Assembly (NCBI GenBank): GCA_963669155.1
Contig: OZ022585.1
Location: forward strand, 13,347,269-13,411,268
Direction of reading: 5' to 3'
DNA from: Arbacia lixula
Lineage: Eukaryota > Echinodermata > Echinoidea > Arbacioida > Arbaciidae
DNA length: 64,000 bases
Shown: piece after piece, positions 46,905 through 58,620 of the stretch
Numbering within the stretch: position 1 is the first letter of the stretch
Layout: every line of letters starts with the position of its first letter
Made by a program: the position numbers and the translations under genes
The notes under the pieces: model-generated
Database searches by the model: none
Told to the model about the DNA's origin: nothing
The model's input: only the letters and a program-made list of their open reading frames with translations

Positions 46905-47121
46905 TTTTCTCCTCCTTTCAACATCATTTTCTTTCAAATTGCCAGGACCAGCTACCCACCACACAGAGAGTTCTGGAGGCTCTGGAGGCAGTACGACATC
47001 CGGGTCGCCACATCTTGGCTGTGGGTCCTACGTCAGATGGGGTCGAACCACCTGCCCCGATGGGAGTCTCCTCGTTTATGAAGGTCTGTATAATCATCCC
47101 TCGGCCTATGACTGCGTGAGC

Positions 47122-47595
47122 TTAAAGGGATAGTTCACCCTGAAATTAAGTTTGTTTTACAAAAAGAAGATTCGTGAAAGAAATATATTAGTGAGGTTTT
47201 GATGAAAATCCGTCAAAGGATAAGAAGTTATCATCTTTTAAAATTGTGATGTTGTGACGTCACATTTTTTCTTATTGACAAAGTGCATGTTCTTTAAAGG
47301 TTATGCATCTTTTTATCTCTGCATCTGATACATCATTATGAGTACATTTTTACACACAAACCTGTATAGAGAAAATTCAATCCCTTGCATAAATAACAGA
47401 AAAGGAGCAATTTATGGAATTATTATGTAGACAACATAATCTGAAAGCACCTCCCATGCACGTAACGTCTAAAAATCGAAACTTTAAAAGAGTATAACTT
47501 TCTTATCCTTTGACAGACTTTTATCAAACCTTCACTAACATGTTGCTTTCATGTTTCTGCTTTATCGAAAACCAACTTATGCTCAGGGTCATGGG
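47122..47595. mobile_element. GATAGTTCACCC-family MITE
   Basis: It starts AAAGGGATAGTTCACCCTGA just after exon 3 of the collagen gene and ends in ACCAACTTATGCTCAGGGT. Its interior matches the copies at 26381 and 48292: CAAAGGATAAGAAGTTATCAT, and the GTGACGTCACATTTT block. Confidence 0.85.
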
Positions 47596-47607
47596 CGGAA
47601 ATCCCGG

Positions 47608-48075
47608 GGGGGGGGGGGGGCGGGGGGACGTATCCCCCCCCACCATTTCGAAGGGGGGGGGGACACAATATCAAATGTCCCCCCCACTATTTTGGGTCGT
47701 GTACCCCCACGAGACTAGGCGGATTCGATTTTTTTTTCGAAAAACGTCATACCCCCCTAACCATTTCGAAGGGGGGGGGGGGGGGGGGACACAATATCAA
47801 ATGTCCCCCCCCACTATTTTCGGTCGTGTACCCCCACGAGACTGGGCGGATTAATGTTTTTTTCGAAAAACGTCATAACACCCCCCCCCCCCCTCCCCCC
47901 ACTGAGAGCATTTTCAGAGACTGGGCGGATTAAATTAAAACGTCATACCCCCCCCCCCCCCCCCCCCCACTGAGATCATTCTCAGAGACTGGGCGGGATA
48001 AAAAAAAATGAAGAAAAAAAAAAACGCCTCCCCAAAATCCCATCACTACCCCCCCCCCCCCCCCCCCCCCCCGCT
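47608..48075. repeat. C/G-homopolymer tandem array, units of about 60-125 bp
   Basis: About four units combine long C or G runs with the words ACCATTTCGAAGG, ACACAATATCAAATGTCCCC, GGTCGTGTACCCCCACGAGA and GAGACTGGGCGGATTAA. Later units are shorter. A related piece occurs at 63.63-63.72 kb. It lies in intron 3 of the collagen gene. Confidence 0.8.
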
Positions 48076-48291
48076 CAGCTACTTCTTGAGGAAAAACATG
48101 TCCCCTCCTTTTTAACATTACCCACAGGATTTTGCACCTCCTCGACTGGCATGACTTAAATGAAAGAACATTGCATTTTTTTTTGTCTTTTTCAGGAAAA
48201 AGCGACAGTAGATTTGTTTTCATTACTCATTTTCTGTTTTTTAACATAAAGGCCTAGAAATCAGGGGGCGTTTAACCAAGCTTTGCTTAAT

Positions 48292-48780
48292 GGGATAGTT
48301 CACCCTGAAATTGTGTTTGTTAAAAAAACAGACAAACAAAAGACACATAGTAGTGAAGTTTTTATGAAAATCTGTCAAAGGATAAGAAAGTTATGATCTT
48401 TTAAAGTTTTGATTTTTTGACTTCACGTGCGAGGTACTCTCCCATAATAATGTTGTGTACATTTTGGTTCGAAAATATGCATTTCTCAACAAAAAAAAAT
48501 ATGCATCCTTGTACCTTTGTACTTGATGCATCATTAGCAATACGTTTTTACACAAAATACATGTATGAATAAAATCATTCTGTTGTCAAAAACAACAGGA
48601 AAATATACGTGATATTGTACACAAGATATGGAAGAGCTCCTCGCACGTGACGTCACAAAATTGAAATGTGAAAAGATCATAGATTTCTTATCCTTTGACG
48701 AATTTCGTCAAATGTCCATATGTTTCTGTCATGTTTCTGTTTGATTGAAACCAAGGTATCTTCAGGGTGATCTACATTTA
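48292..48780. mobile_element. GATAGTTCACCC-family MITE
   Basis: GGGATAGTTCACCCTGAAAT at the left and CTTCAGGGTGATCTACATTT at the right. The interior has TGTCAAAGGATAAGAAAGTT and the inverted AACTTTCTTATCCTTTGAC-type match at 48680-48700. It is a second copy within collagen intron 3. Confidence 0.85.
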
Positions 48781-49627
48781 AGCTATGAACGACTAATAAC
48801 GCACAGCTGCCGACCGTTTATTGTGCTGGATATTCTCCATGATTTTGACTGATATCAGGTAAAGTCGAAATCTGATCAAAATTCTTGTTGTTAACAAGTG
48901 TCTGAATTCATCGCTTATGATTTGTCAAATTTGATTAGGATTGTTGGAAATAAGCTCCCACTATGAAAACAGGAACAAATTGGGATATCTCATTTCAGCT
49001 CATGAAGCGGTCACCAGTCGTGCTTAAAGTCGTTCTTAGCCCTTAAGATCAACTTGCTGTGAGACACCCCAGGTCCCCAGAAGATTGTGAAACTGTTATA
49101 TATCAATCCTGACTCTACAGTCAACATTGACATTCATGTTTTCATCAAAGATTGTTGCCCTATTTGTTTTACTAGGGGTTATTGGTGGATCTCATTTTGA
49201 ACATCAAGGAAGCGGTGCGAACTATCTGTGCTTGCCGCTGGAGCCGATATACGATGCTGACTTCAGCTTTGGTGGACATCAAGGTGGGGCGTTTGTGTTC
49301 GGCGTGCGCATGGAATACGAGATCGACCCCACTTACTCCAATGAACCATGGAGTAACTAACGTCTACACGACAGCGGACCACCTTGTGCTGTGTGCCTCG
49401 CTCAGTGACGGCTCATGGTTGCCGCTCGCAACGTGTGTCCGTCTCCCGATTGGACGCTAGACTACCAGGGAAAACTGATGTCGGCGCACTTCACTCATCG
49501 TCGCACCGAATACATCTGCGTGGACGGCGATCCAGAAATCATCCCGCGCACGTCTGAACCAGACGCTAACGGGGCCCTTTTGCTCAAAGTAGTACACCTA
49601 AACCCTTTTTACATTTGGTTTTCTTAG

Positions 49628-51856
49628 CCCCGGGCTATCCTTAGCCCCGTATTATTTTTTGAAGCTTTTTACACTGGCATTTCTTAGCCCCGTACTATAG
49701 CTCTTAAACCCGGCTAGGGAAATCCACGATGTTCCCACTCGCAGTCGTTAGCCCCGGACTTTCTCGACCGCTTATGAATATTGATTAGTGTACGTCTTGC
49801 AGTTGCGCATGTGTACTTTGCCACTCAGCCACAAGCTAGGTCACTCGCTGGCCATTCGGATTGGTCACGGCGTCTTGGCGATTGGTCCCTCCTTAAAAGA
49901 AAGGAGCTGAATTTGTAAACAAATCGTCCACTGACATTACTGTTGAGGTTCAACTACTGATCTCTCCATCAACGTACAGATCAGTGGATTCAACCCATCA
50001 AGATCTCGACCTCAGGGGTTTCGGAAGTTGTCTAAAATCATCTGAACTGAGAGTCTTAGTTTATCTTGATTGTGACCATACAGGATGAATGGGACAAAAG
50101 GATTTTTGGAAATAAAGCGTCCTGTATCCAGTAGTTGAATTCTTAATAATCTTTAATGTACGCATAGACCATTGGTATGCCTACTTCTTACTTTCTTGTC
50201 CCACTACCTCTATAAGTTGTAATCAATGAATTGTCTGTCGAACTCTATGGGTCAACTCTGATAGTAGCCACTGCTGATTATTAGGTGATGGACGGGCATA
50301 TAATGAGTGCTTTCCTATGGGTGATTTGAGCACAGATGCTGTTTGAATATGTAATTAGGTATAAAACCCCTGTCCCCATCAACTCTATTTCCTCACTGGT
50401 TTCCCCCCGTAGGCTAATTGGTCCCTCCTGCACACTTGGTTCCCATCTTCCCTCCTGCACCCAACTTCAATAACATCACCACTAATTATTAAAGGGTAAC
50501 TAAATTAGACAAATAAGTTCCCACTAATCTTTGTAAAAGTATGCACTGAAAACGAATTCCACATTCGTTTACCGCAATAAAGTCCCATTTTGACGAAAAT
50601 GTGAAAAAACGCACGCCTCCAGTGACGTATGTGAAGTCAAAATGCCATAAATGCCAACTGCGTAAATAAAATGTTTTATTCACGCTATTAAAACAATACG
50701 TTAGCAATGGGAACCCCAAAGCTTGTCCGAGATTTGTCTGAGTATAGCAACAACTAATAGATTCAAAGTGCATTACATCCATTGAATCTGAATGACAAGA
50801 TACAGGTGAATGCAATACAGTAATGCGTTACTACGTACAGGGAAAGTTGTGAATATGTTACGAAAATGGTATTGTTGACTTCCGTAGAGCATGCGTTTTT
50901 TCAAATTTTCGTCAAAATGAGACTTTATTGCGGCAAACGAATGTAAAAGTCGTTTTTAGTGGATAATTTTACATAGATCAGTGGGAACTTATTTTTCTAA
51001 TTTAGTAACCCTTAGCAACGTCAACTATACGTGCAACAACCGTAGCTTTGCGAATCGACTGGAAATTGGGTAATCTTCTAAAGCATAAGTTTGGAACTTA
51101 CAGTTTTCATCTCTGGTCCATGCTTGAACCATGGACCCTACCATGATTGAACAGAGTCTTCACCAAGTCAGACTCTTACTCATTGTATCCCGTGTTCCCG
51201 AATCTTACCCTGCATTACTTCACTGTATCCTGAATTCCCGAATCAATCCTGAGTTCGAGAATACATGGTTTTGATTGGCTATTCCCCTGGCTAAACTCAG
51301 ACCACAAAATATCTTGTTCCTTCAGATCTCGGTACTCCTCTTCACTGCACCCACAGTTACAGCGGGTTAGACTTATAACCTACAGTAACAGAAGGGGGGG
51401 GGCATGTTCTTTTTTTTTTTTTTTTTTTTTTTTGGGGGGGGGTCTTTAATAAAACTGCATAAACATCAGTTTGCAGCTCCTTTTCAAAAGGTCTAGTGTC
51501 CATGTTACACGATCGGCCGGTCACCATTCAAAGTCATGTGATCCGCTGTCATAGGGGCTTAGAGCTCTGCAAAGTAGCTGACAGGTAACCCCGGCGGACA
51601 GGGCCCTATTGCATTACCGTTGATGCTAAATTTGTTACCAACACTGTTTGGCTGTCGAGTGGTGTAACCATGGTAGTTATCATTGATGGCAGACTGAGTT
51701 TTATGCAACGGGCCGGGCCCTGCATGGTAGAAAATGCGACATGTATGGGCACGTACGTATAGCCTACAGGCCTACCACTTTACACAATACATATGTGCAT
51801 GTGCTTCAAATTTGAAAGATACAATAGGCCTATACGAGAGAGAAAGAGAGAATCAA

Positions 51857-51904
<48 letters not shown>

Positions 51905-52430
51905 AAGAGCCACAGATGGAGACACAGAAGAGGGACAACAAAGGGAGAGAGATCGAGACATAGAGACAGAGAGATAGTGACAAAGACAGAATTAGACAGG
52001 AATAACCGTCTCTTAAGATCGGGGCATTCTTTTAATCGAAATTACATTTTTGGACATACCTCCCGTTCAGAGGAGCCAGATGCAATCTCAGCGGATCCAA
52101 TTAACGTCCTACAGAGACTGATTTTTCGGTCGATGTACAGAATAAGCTATGCTATATGTGATTTGCTCTTTGCACATTATTACAAGTGAAGCCCTATACT
52201 ACTTTCATCGAGTTGTGAGTTGTACGTAGCTTTGGACATCATGAATACCATATCTGAATGTTTGAACGGGAGTAAGAGCATGGAGAATCTAACTAGTTAA
52301 CTTGTGGCGAAATCAGTGCTCTTCACAGGGTAATTTGGCTATGCGTGTGGCTTGAAAGGCTTTCTGCTGAGCTGCGTGCATAATTTAAAGACCATTATGC
52401 ATTATTCAGGGACATGCTCACCTTCAGCGG
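49628..52430. other. Intergenic between collagen and EF-hand genes
   Basis: The start (49590-49770) carries four TTAGCCCCG words. A complete family-B MITE lies at 50493-51013, a G/T homopolymer block at 51396-51445 and a (GA)n run at 51855-51900. No gene is supported. Confidence 0.5.
50493..51013. mobile_element. GGTTACTAAATTAG MITE, copy 2
   Basis: It has the same architecture and interior as 12419-12908: GGGTAACTAAATTAG..AATAAGTTCCCACTAATC at the left, GATCAGTGGGAACTTATTTT and CTAATTTAGTAACCC at the right, with AATGGGAACCCCAAAGCTTG inside. It has an extra 60-80 bp near 50760-50845 relative to copy 1. Confidence 0.87.
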
Positions 52431-52501
52431 AGCTATAACGACGTCTGTCAACAAAAAACAGAACGGGCCAGATTTCAGCCCCACATACGTGAAATTGAAG
52501 C

Positions 52502-55500
52502 ATGGTAAGTAGCCTTAATAACTATTGATAGTATGAATCTAAGGTTTGTGAGGAAAATATGGCGCTAAATGAATCATAAACGATGAGAATACGTATGATT
52601 TCTATGTCCATGAAAGGCATGATGACCACCTTGGCCACGCCTGGCGCACGGGCTTGGACCGTTGAGTGGAGAGTCGTGAGAGTGTGGTGTGGTGTGTTGC
52701 TTGTCACTAGCATGACTAGTAGGGAGTAGGGACTTTTCGAATGCACGTTCTCTACTCGGCCGTAATAAGGCAAAAGAACGTAGCCCAACAAATTTGACTT
52801 TTTAGTCGAGTTTTTTTTTTTTTTTTTTTTTGGGGGGGGGGGGGGGGTAAATAAGATACACTCTCTCCAATGGTGAAAGTCTGAAATCTCATATATTTAT
52901 AACTTTAGAGATAGAACTTAGACATGGTAGAAGAACGTATAGTGAGTGGTCCACAAACCGGCCCCTACCCTTGAAACCGGGCCCCCGCGTATTTCTGCTC
53001 AGTGCGCGTTATCGAAATTTGGATGCACGATTTATTGTGTATTTACGCATTAGTGAACAAAATGCAGGATTTTCGGAAGCAAAATTAGACAAAATGTGCA
53101 CATATTTCACAATTGCACATTTTCGTTCGAAACATCTCTCATTCTCTGTTTTTCAACTGGCGTTCGTACTTCCGTGATTTTCTTGTTGATCGCCGAAACT
53201 TTCCCGTCAATTTCCACTGCTCTGGAACGATCATGATCGAGACGCAATACTGGTGAAATGTATTCAAGGCAGTCTAGTGACTAACAAATATCATTTTTTT
53301 TCCAGCGTCGTAAACATTTTATGTAAATTTGTATACCTGGATATGGGCAATACTCCATTGTCTGGAGGTGTGCATTCCAGTTAGTTGCATGCAGTTGAAA
53401 TTAATTGTTTTGTTTCTTTTTTTCAGGGGAACTCTGATTCTATGCTGACACCTGAACGTCTGGAAGACATACAGCAAAGGACCCATTGTAAGTTCTGAAC
53501 CAGCGAGTTATTCTAATTTTTGCGCATTTCAATCTTGTGTAATACTGTTGAATTAATCATGTATCATTGGTGAATAAAAATGGATGATGAGAAGGAGCGC
53601 AAGACATGTAAATCAAGAGTCTGTAGAGTTTTAGTTTAGTTGAACTTGAAAGGTACTTCCGACATTCCCAGAAATGGTGGGCATTCTACAAAGAGACCCA
53701 TGTGAACCCAAAATGCTATGAAATGAAACAAAAACATGTAACAGTTACATTGATGAAAGCTCAAATGCTAGATCTTTGCTCAGTATTGCTCCAGCTACCT
53801 CCTGATTTTTTTTTTACATTTCAAAAAGTGCAGGGCTTAGTTGAGCACGGTCAAGGCTTTTTGGTGATTGAGCTTTCGGGACAATCGTGTTGATTTGATT
53901 GACAGTGGGAACCTACATGAAGCATCAATGCACAAACATTTTATAGTCCTGATTTATAGAAAAATGTGTACCGTAAGTCGTATGTGATATTCCAATCATA
54001 CAAAACAAAAATATTACTTGATGACCCTTTACAGAACCTAATGAATACCTCCTGTTTTCACTCCCCTCAAACTCAGTTGACGAGCTCGAGATCAAGTTTC
54101 TTCTCAAGACATACGCTAAGCTCGACCCTTCCCCGAACGGAGAGGATGGAATTCCCATCGACTCTTTCCTCTCCCTCTACCACTTTTCGGGCAATGAGTT
54201 TGCACGGAGAGTAGCCCTCTATCACATGACCCCCAAGAGCCGTGTGATTGGCCCAGAAGACTACCTGCTATGCTTGTCGGTGTTGAGTAAGAGAGCGGAG
54301 TACCCAGAGAAGAGCAAAGGTGAGCAAGAGAGCTATACTGGCTTTGTATTTACTTGTCATATGCCCCTGTCAGATTTCTCATCACATAGCTCTTTTGCAG
54401 GTTAAAAAAAATTGGAATTGTATGAATGCCACATCAAATGAAAGAAAATTGTTTAAGAACTTCTGTGACAGTGGCCGCTATATGAATAGCGTATATGAAT
54501 TCATGTAGACTTGGATATGGACTAAAGTCTATATTCATATACGCTATTCATATAGCATTTGAAAGGTTATCTAGGATAGTTTTAAACTTTCCTTGAAATT
54601 GTTTGTGAAGCTATGACTGAGATTTGATACAAAGTATGCTATCTTTAATCTGCTGATCCACGCTGAGTTCCATGACTTTAGTAAAAGGACTATCCTATAT
54701 TTGTATGCATGCACAGCATCTCGAGCAATGAGTAATGAGTTAAGCATTTGGGACCAGGTACCACAAATAGGTGGTTTATAGCTTTAACTTTTGATATTAT
54801 GTCTTAAAATTTGTAAAAGATGTGTTTCTGAACAAGATGAATCCATTGTTGTTTAGTAATACACTGTATGCATCACCTTTGCAATGATATTTCAAAGCTG
54901 AAGAAAAGTGTTTGCTTTTCAAATTGGCACACTTGTTGTTCTTGTTTCTATTTTTCTGACATTCCCATTTTCAATGCTATGTATATTATATTTCAGGATA
55001 ATAAGCGAGTTCATAGTTTCAATGTGCACATGAGCAGATTATTACTGGCACGAATGACCTCGGGCCAATTGTAGCACTCACAGAGTAAAATGGAAATTCC
55101 ATAGATAGTGGACCACGTTTATAACCATGATAATGCAGATATGACAACAGCGATTCAGCTCTGAGAAGGTAGTGAAAGAACATTCCACCTGCTTCTGTTG
55201 TTGGTATGGGCACGCTGTAAAATAACACACCTACGCAGCTTCATGTTCAAATCCCTAGTCGTTCTTGATTCAGTGGAGTGTCCGACCATGATGTAACTAT
55301 GAACTGGCTTATTGATCTAGACTTCAATCTACATGCACTTTTCATATCTGTTTGACTTGTACCAGCTCTCTTTGATGCGCTGGATGTTCATAAGGAGGGT
55401 CTCATCCGATTTGAGCAGCTCTTCAGCTTGTACAAGAGTTTGTTCACCCCTGCCCTGAGTGATGAACAGATAACGGAAGCTGTGATTGGTGCATTACAGA

Positions 55501-56003
55501 AGGTCAGAGGTCAGCATCCTGGAACCATCTCATATCAAGATTTTCTGAGGGTGAGTCTTCAACTCCTTGATTGATTATGTTACCTTTATTTGTTTTTTGT
55601 TATGTTCATAACAATGTACAAATATATCTAATTGTGAACGAGAATCAACTCACATTAAACAACATGAATATCAGATTGGATTAGATTGCCACAAAAGTTC
55701 AATTTTGTTGTTGTGGTCAAAAGGCTCACTTTCCTTGTAGGCCAGCATAAAGCTTAAACATACTGGGCCCCCTCTCCCTGCTTACATTTCCGGTGAGGAT
55801 TTACTTTATTATTTGTGCAAATTATGTGTCACAAAGTCACATGCCAGGTCAGAAGTCACTAAAGAAGATAAAAAATGTCTCTTTATGAAGCATTCTATAT
55901 CACAAATTATGTCTAGTGTTGATCATATTCTTTTTGCGTACAGATGACTTCGCCCACCGAGCTGAATGAGAGAATGACGTTGGACATCCCTCTCCCCACC
56001 TGA
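52502..56003 (+). CDS. Calcineurin-B/CHP-like EF-hand protein, 183 aa, five exons
   Basis: Coding exons are 52502-52504, 53427-53487, 54077-54319, 55366-55550 and 55944-56003, all with GT-AG borders and matching phases (0,1,1,0), total 552 nt. The ATG is the last three bases of exon 1; the next exon gives GNSDSMLTPERLEDIQQRTH. MGNSDS is a good myristoylation signal. The EDIQQRTHF.ELEIKFLLKTYAKLD start is typical of calcineurin-B, CHP, tescalcin and recoverin-like proteins. EF-type loops at DPSPNGEDGIP and DVHKEGLIRFEQ are degenerate (the latter has Gln at position 12), so calcium binding may be weak. Helices LFSLYKSLF and YQDFLR fit an EF-hand pair. Exon 3 must use the CAAACTCAG acceptor; the upstream TTTACAG would create a stop. 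Specific subfamily not recognised. Likely a membrane-associated regulatory subunit. Confidence 0.82.
54477..54556. repeat. Perfect 24-bp-arm hairpin in an intron
   Basis: GCTATATGAATAGCGTATAT+GAAT at 54477-54500 pairs exactly with its complement at 54533-54556. Further pairing of TAGACT with AGTCTA closes most of the loop. It lies in intron 3 of the EF-hand gene, 160 bases after the donor. Confidence 0.9.
54999..55312. mobile_element. AATAAGCCAGTTC MITE, copy 3, inverted
   Basis: The ends are AATAAGCGAGTTCATAGTTT and TAACTATGAACTGGCTTATT. The interior is the reverse complement of copies at 32342 and 40989 (CACTCACAGAGTAAAATGGA, AAAGAACATTCCACCTGC). It lies in intron 3 of the EF-hand gene. 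Confidence 0.82.
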
Positions 56004-57180
56004 GGCAGTATGACTTGTCTTCTGGCTCAAGGTTTCCATGGCAATACAGTTTCCATGATGAGTGGTGATGAGGGCACGTCTATCATAGGGATGCGGCCCG
56101 CCCCGTCTACGCAGAGTGCTCAACGTCGAGTCTGTTGGAGGACAAGAGTGGTAACTGAGCTGAGTCTTGTTAATCACCGACATAGCAGCACCTCCATCTA
56201 TCTCCAACGGATCTGCATCCGTTTAAATGATGGTTTAGACAGGATTAGGTTGTTGTTAGTCTCTCCTGTATTGAAGGTGCTGTCAGCTACTTGTTACGTA
56301 TAGTGTCTTACAAGAAACGTGAACAGATGATTGAATGTGCATTATGTAAAAGTGCAGTGTAATAGTCCTGGGCTGGTAGCTAGCTAGCTCTTTGCACATT
56401 GAATTGGATGATCTTATTGTTCATTCATGGAAATTCATTTTGGCCACAAAACCGAAAATAGTTCAATACATTTTGGATTTCTAAAATCATGCTAGATTTG
56501 TTTCACATGTAGCAACATCATAAGGACAGGTTAGTAAGGCATGCCATTCTGCATCGGTAAAGTCTGGTAACAGAAGTGGCTGAATATGAAAACAATTTGT
56601 GTGTGGTAAGGGATGAATTAAGTTAATCATTGATGATTTACTCGAGTATGGAAAGAAGAGTTAACTTTGCTGTGTTTCATAGATTTGTAGAACAGATTCT
56701 CATTTATATGAAACATGTATGTTGAGGGGTTGTACAAACCAGATGGACATTGACCATCTTGCTGGGCTCCTGAGTAGTTTTTTCTTAATTTCCCACATAA
56801 GACTGTTTTTACACAAGTAAAGTTAGATTGATTTAAGTTGATCGATTTTTAAATATCAAACAATTTGAATCCATGTTATCTGACACCACATGCACCTCAT
56901 AAGCATATAAGCGATTCAAGGTCAATACTTCGATCACACCTCCTAGGAAATGTAGTCATCCAATCTCTCTCAAATTTGCTAGAGAGATGTCCCAGGGTAT
57001 ACTGTAAATTGTTACAGAAGTTACAGAACCTTTTCACCATACATATTTTTTTTTATGTTTTATTATTTTTTTTCTCAACCAATCATGAATTCATGAGCTA
57101 ATTAATCAGTAACCAAACATAGTTTGAGGAAAAGCTTCTGTAAAAACTTCATTATTGTATCTATCATCTTGCATAGTTTC
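56004..57180. other. 3' flank of EF-hand gene, probably 3' UTR then intergenic
   Basis: No coding sequence is seen. The first few hundred bases after the TGA at 56001-56003 are presumably 3' UTR. I could not fix a polyadenylation site with confidence. Confidence 0.4.
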
Positions 57181-58620
57181 AGCTCAGTCAAATGCAGCAT
57201 TGTCCAGATACACTTCCTGAAGTGGGCCACACATACTGTAAATTCAAAGTTTGGAGAAAACAAAGAAAATATGAATACCACTCCTCAGGCACGCACCATA
57301 TACTATGACTCCTATACCGAAAGAAGTGAAAAAAAGACATCATTCTTTGGAAGAAAGGACACAACTGCTGATTCATGGAGCCCAATACAGATTCGCCATG
57401 ACAGGTACTGGGGTATTAGGTTGTTTTTGTTTTGCCATGTTTACAATTGTCAGCATTGTCCTGCAAATGTTGTTCTCCTATCCCAAAGTTTTCAATGAAA
57501 TAATGAATGTAGCTGATAACTACATAGGCCCCCTTTCCACAACTCGCTGCCTCATCAACTAGATAATTTACTTAATTTGGTAAATCTTCTGCAGCCACAC
57601 CAAAAACGTGGTATTTTCTTGTAGTTTTGAAATATATGGGACCTAGCTGCTGAGGATTATGTGGATAATGGACCTGTTGAACGACATCAAAACTATAGTG
57701 AAAGGATACAGGCTTAGAACATGGTTTGGATGGTTGAAGGCTTTGAAGTCCAAGATCGTCAGTAACCGCCTTTGATTCCTGGCCGAGCTGGTTGTAATAG
57801 GTTCTTTCTCGTCTTGCAGCTTCTAGATGTATTTCCTTTCGGCGAAGTGCAGCAGGCTTTTTTTGCTCAGTTACGTTGGTCTGTGATTGAGTTTATACCT
57901 TAGCGTTTGTATCACATGGAGGAAGAAGTTTCACTTCAGCAGATGTCACACCAGGCATTCTTCCTGGTAATAGAATGCAATTCTTTTCAGTGTAGCTCAA
58001 GATGAAGATAGCTCAAGATCAAGAACTACACTCTTGCTCCAGGGACAAGAATGTTTTTTCACGCCTCCCACCTAATAAAAAACAAAATATGAAAATATTA
58101 ATTTACATGATTTCAGCATTGATGGATTAAAATTAACAGTTGAATGCACCTCAAAACTTAATTTTTGTAGAAAGTTACTAACCTACCCGATCTCAATTTT
58201 ACGAAAAATTATGTGGAAGAGAATTAAATAAATGTAAACAAAATAATGATCATAAACCAATTAAAAACTGCATAGCATGTTTATCTTTTACCCCTCTCAA
58301 AATATCAACCATATTTTACTAGTTTTTCAAAATCTGTAACTTACCCAATTTCTTCCTGCAAGGAACAAGACCAGCCTTCTGAAAATGTGACAGAGCAATG
58401 TCCATGAGGTAGAAGGAGGCATTTCTGTAAACTCGTGTGTGTCCATAGTTGAAGCTTTTCATCCTAACCTGCTTGTGAGCTTGTGTTGTCTTCTTGGATT
58501 GTGCAGCTGCCTTAAGAGTTGTTGATGGATGAAGCAATCACACCAAGAAGAAACTTCAAGAAAGAGGTCTTTCTCATAAGATGTCATCTCCAAGACATCA
58601 AGCCTACATGAATAAATGAA
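57180..58620 (-). pseudogene. Decayed multicopy transposon-type protein (HADNC-motif family)
   Basis: Read on the minus strand, ordered blocks of a protein found in many copies in invertebrate and fish genomes are visible. They are SFNYGHTRVYRNASFYLM..KAGLVPCRKKLGK (58530-58340), NCILLPGRMPGVTSAEVKLL (near 57990), YSFDVVQQVHYPHNPQQLGP then IYFKTTRKYHVFGV (near 57700-57610), VNYLVDEAASCGKGAYVV, and DNADNCKHGKTKTT, which matches the HADNCxGQNKNN core. In-frame stops occur after CDTNAKV, after AEDLPN and after GKTKTT, and a frameshift separates the 58.6-kb start. Family recognition is from memory of recurrent motifs; the enzyme class, if any, is not known to me. Confidence 0.6.

Larger units (their letters stand above)
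40158..46945. other. Intron 2 of the collagen gene, hosting a nested antisense gene
   Basis: The intron runs from the GTAGGC donor at 40158 to the TTGCCAG acceptor before 46946. It contains polypyrimidine DNA (40440-40655), a left-truncated copy of the AATAAGCCAGTTC MITE (40989-41284) and the six-exon minus-strand gene at 43254-46341. It also contains a (CT)n run at 44812-44870 and a second CT-rich block (46830-46910) close to the 3' splice site. No further GXY-coding exon was seen on the plus strand, but short ones could be missed. Confidence 0.6.
38300..49627 (+). pseudogene. Short-chain collagen with C4-like domain, probably inactivated in last exon
   Basis: Exons are 38300-38491, 39905-40157, 46946-47083 and 49176 onward, with intron phases 0, 1, 1. 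Exon 1 gives a signal peptide (MGYLLRSFVVLVTLSSMIVC) and an acidic segment. Exon 2 gives a short coiled-coil-like stretch (LADLKQQFEILKDALSALE), then a brief collagen helix (CRGDPGPMGLPGLPGRDG...). Exons 3-4 match the short-chain collagen C4 domain of sponges and deuterostomes: CGSYVRWGRTTCP, LLVYEG, GSGANYLCLP, PPCAVCLAQ, CPSPDWTLDYQGKLMS, YICVD, NGALLLKV. In exon 4 the same frame carries TAA at 49358 and TGA just before 49406, both inside conserved blocks. The final Cys-rich segment is missing because DNA after about 49590 is a TTAGCCCCG repeat. Sequencing error or a downstream exon is possible but less likely. Role: secreted matrix-type protein. Confidence 0.75.

Noticed and set aside
54033-54076. 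Upstream acceptor (TTTACAG) for EF-hand exon 3
   Set aside because: It joins to an immediate TAA; the CAAACTCAG acceptor 40 bases downstream keeps frame and has a better pyrimidine tract.
57305-57562. 85-codon plus-strand ORF with a hydrophobic segment
   Set aside because: It lies antisense to the decayed HADNC-family relic, which explains the sequence better.
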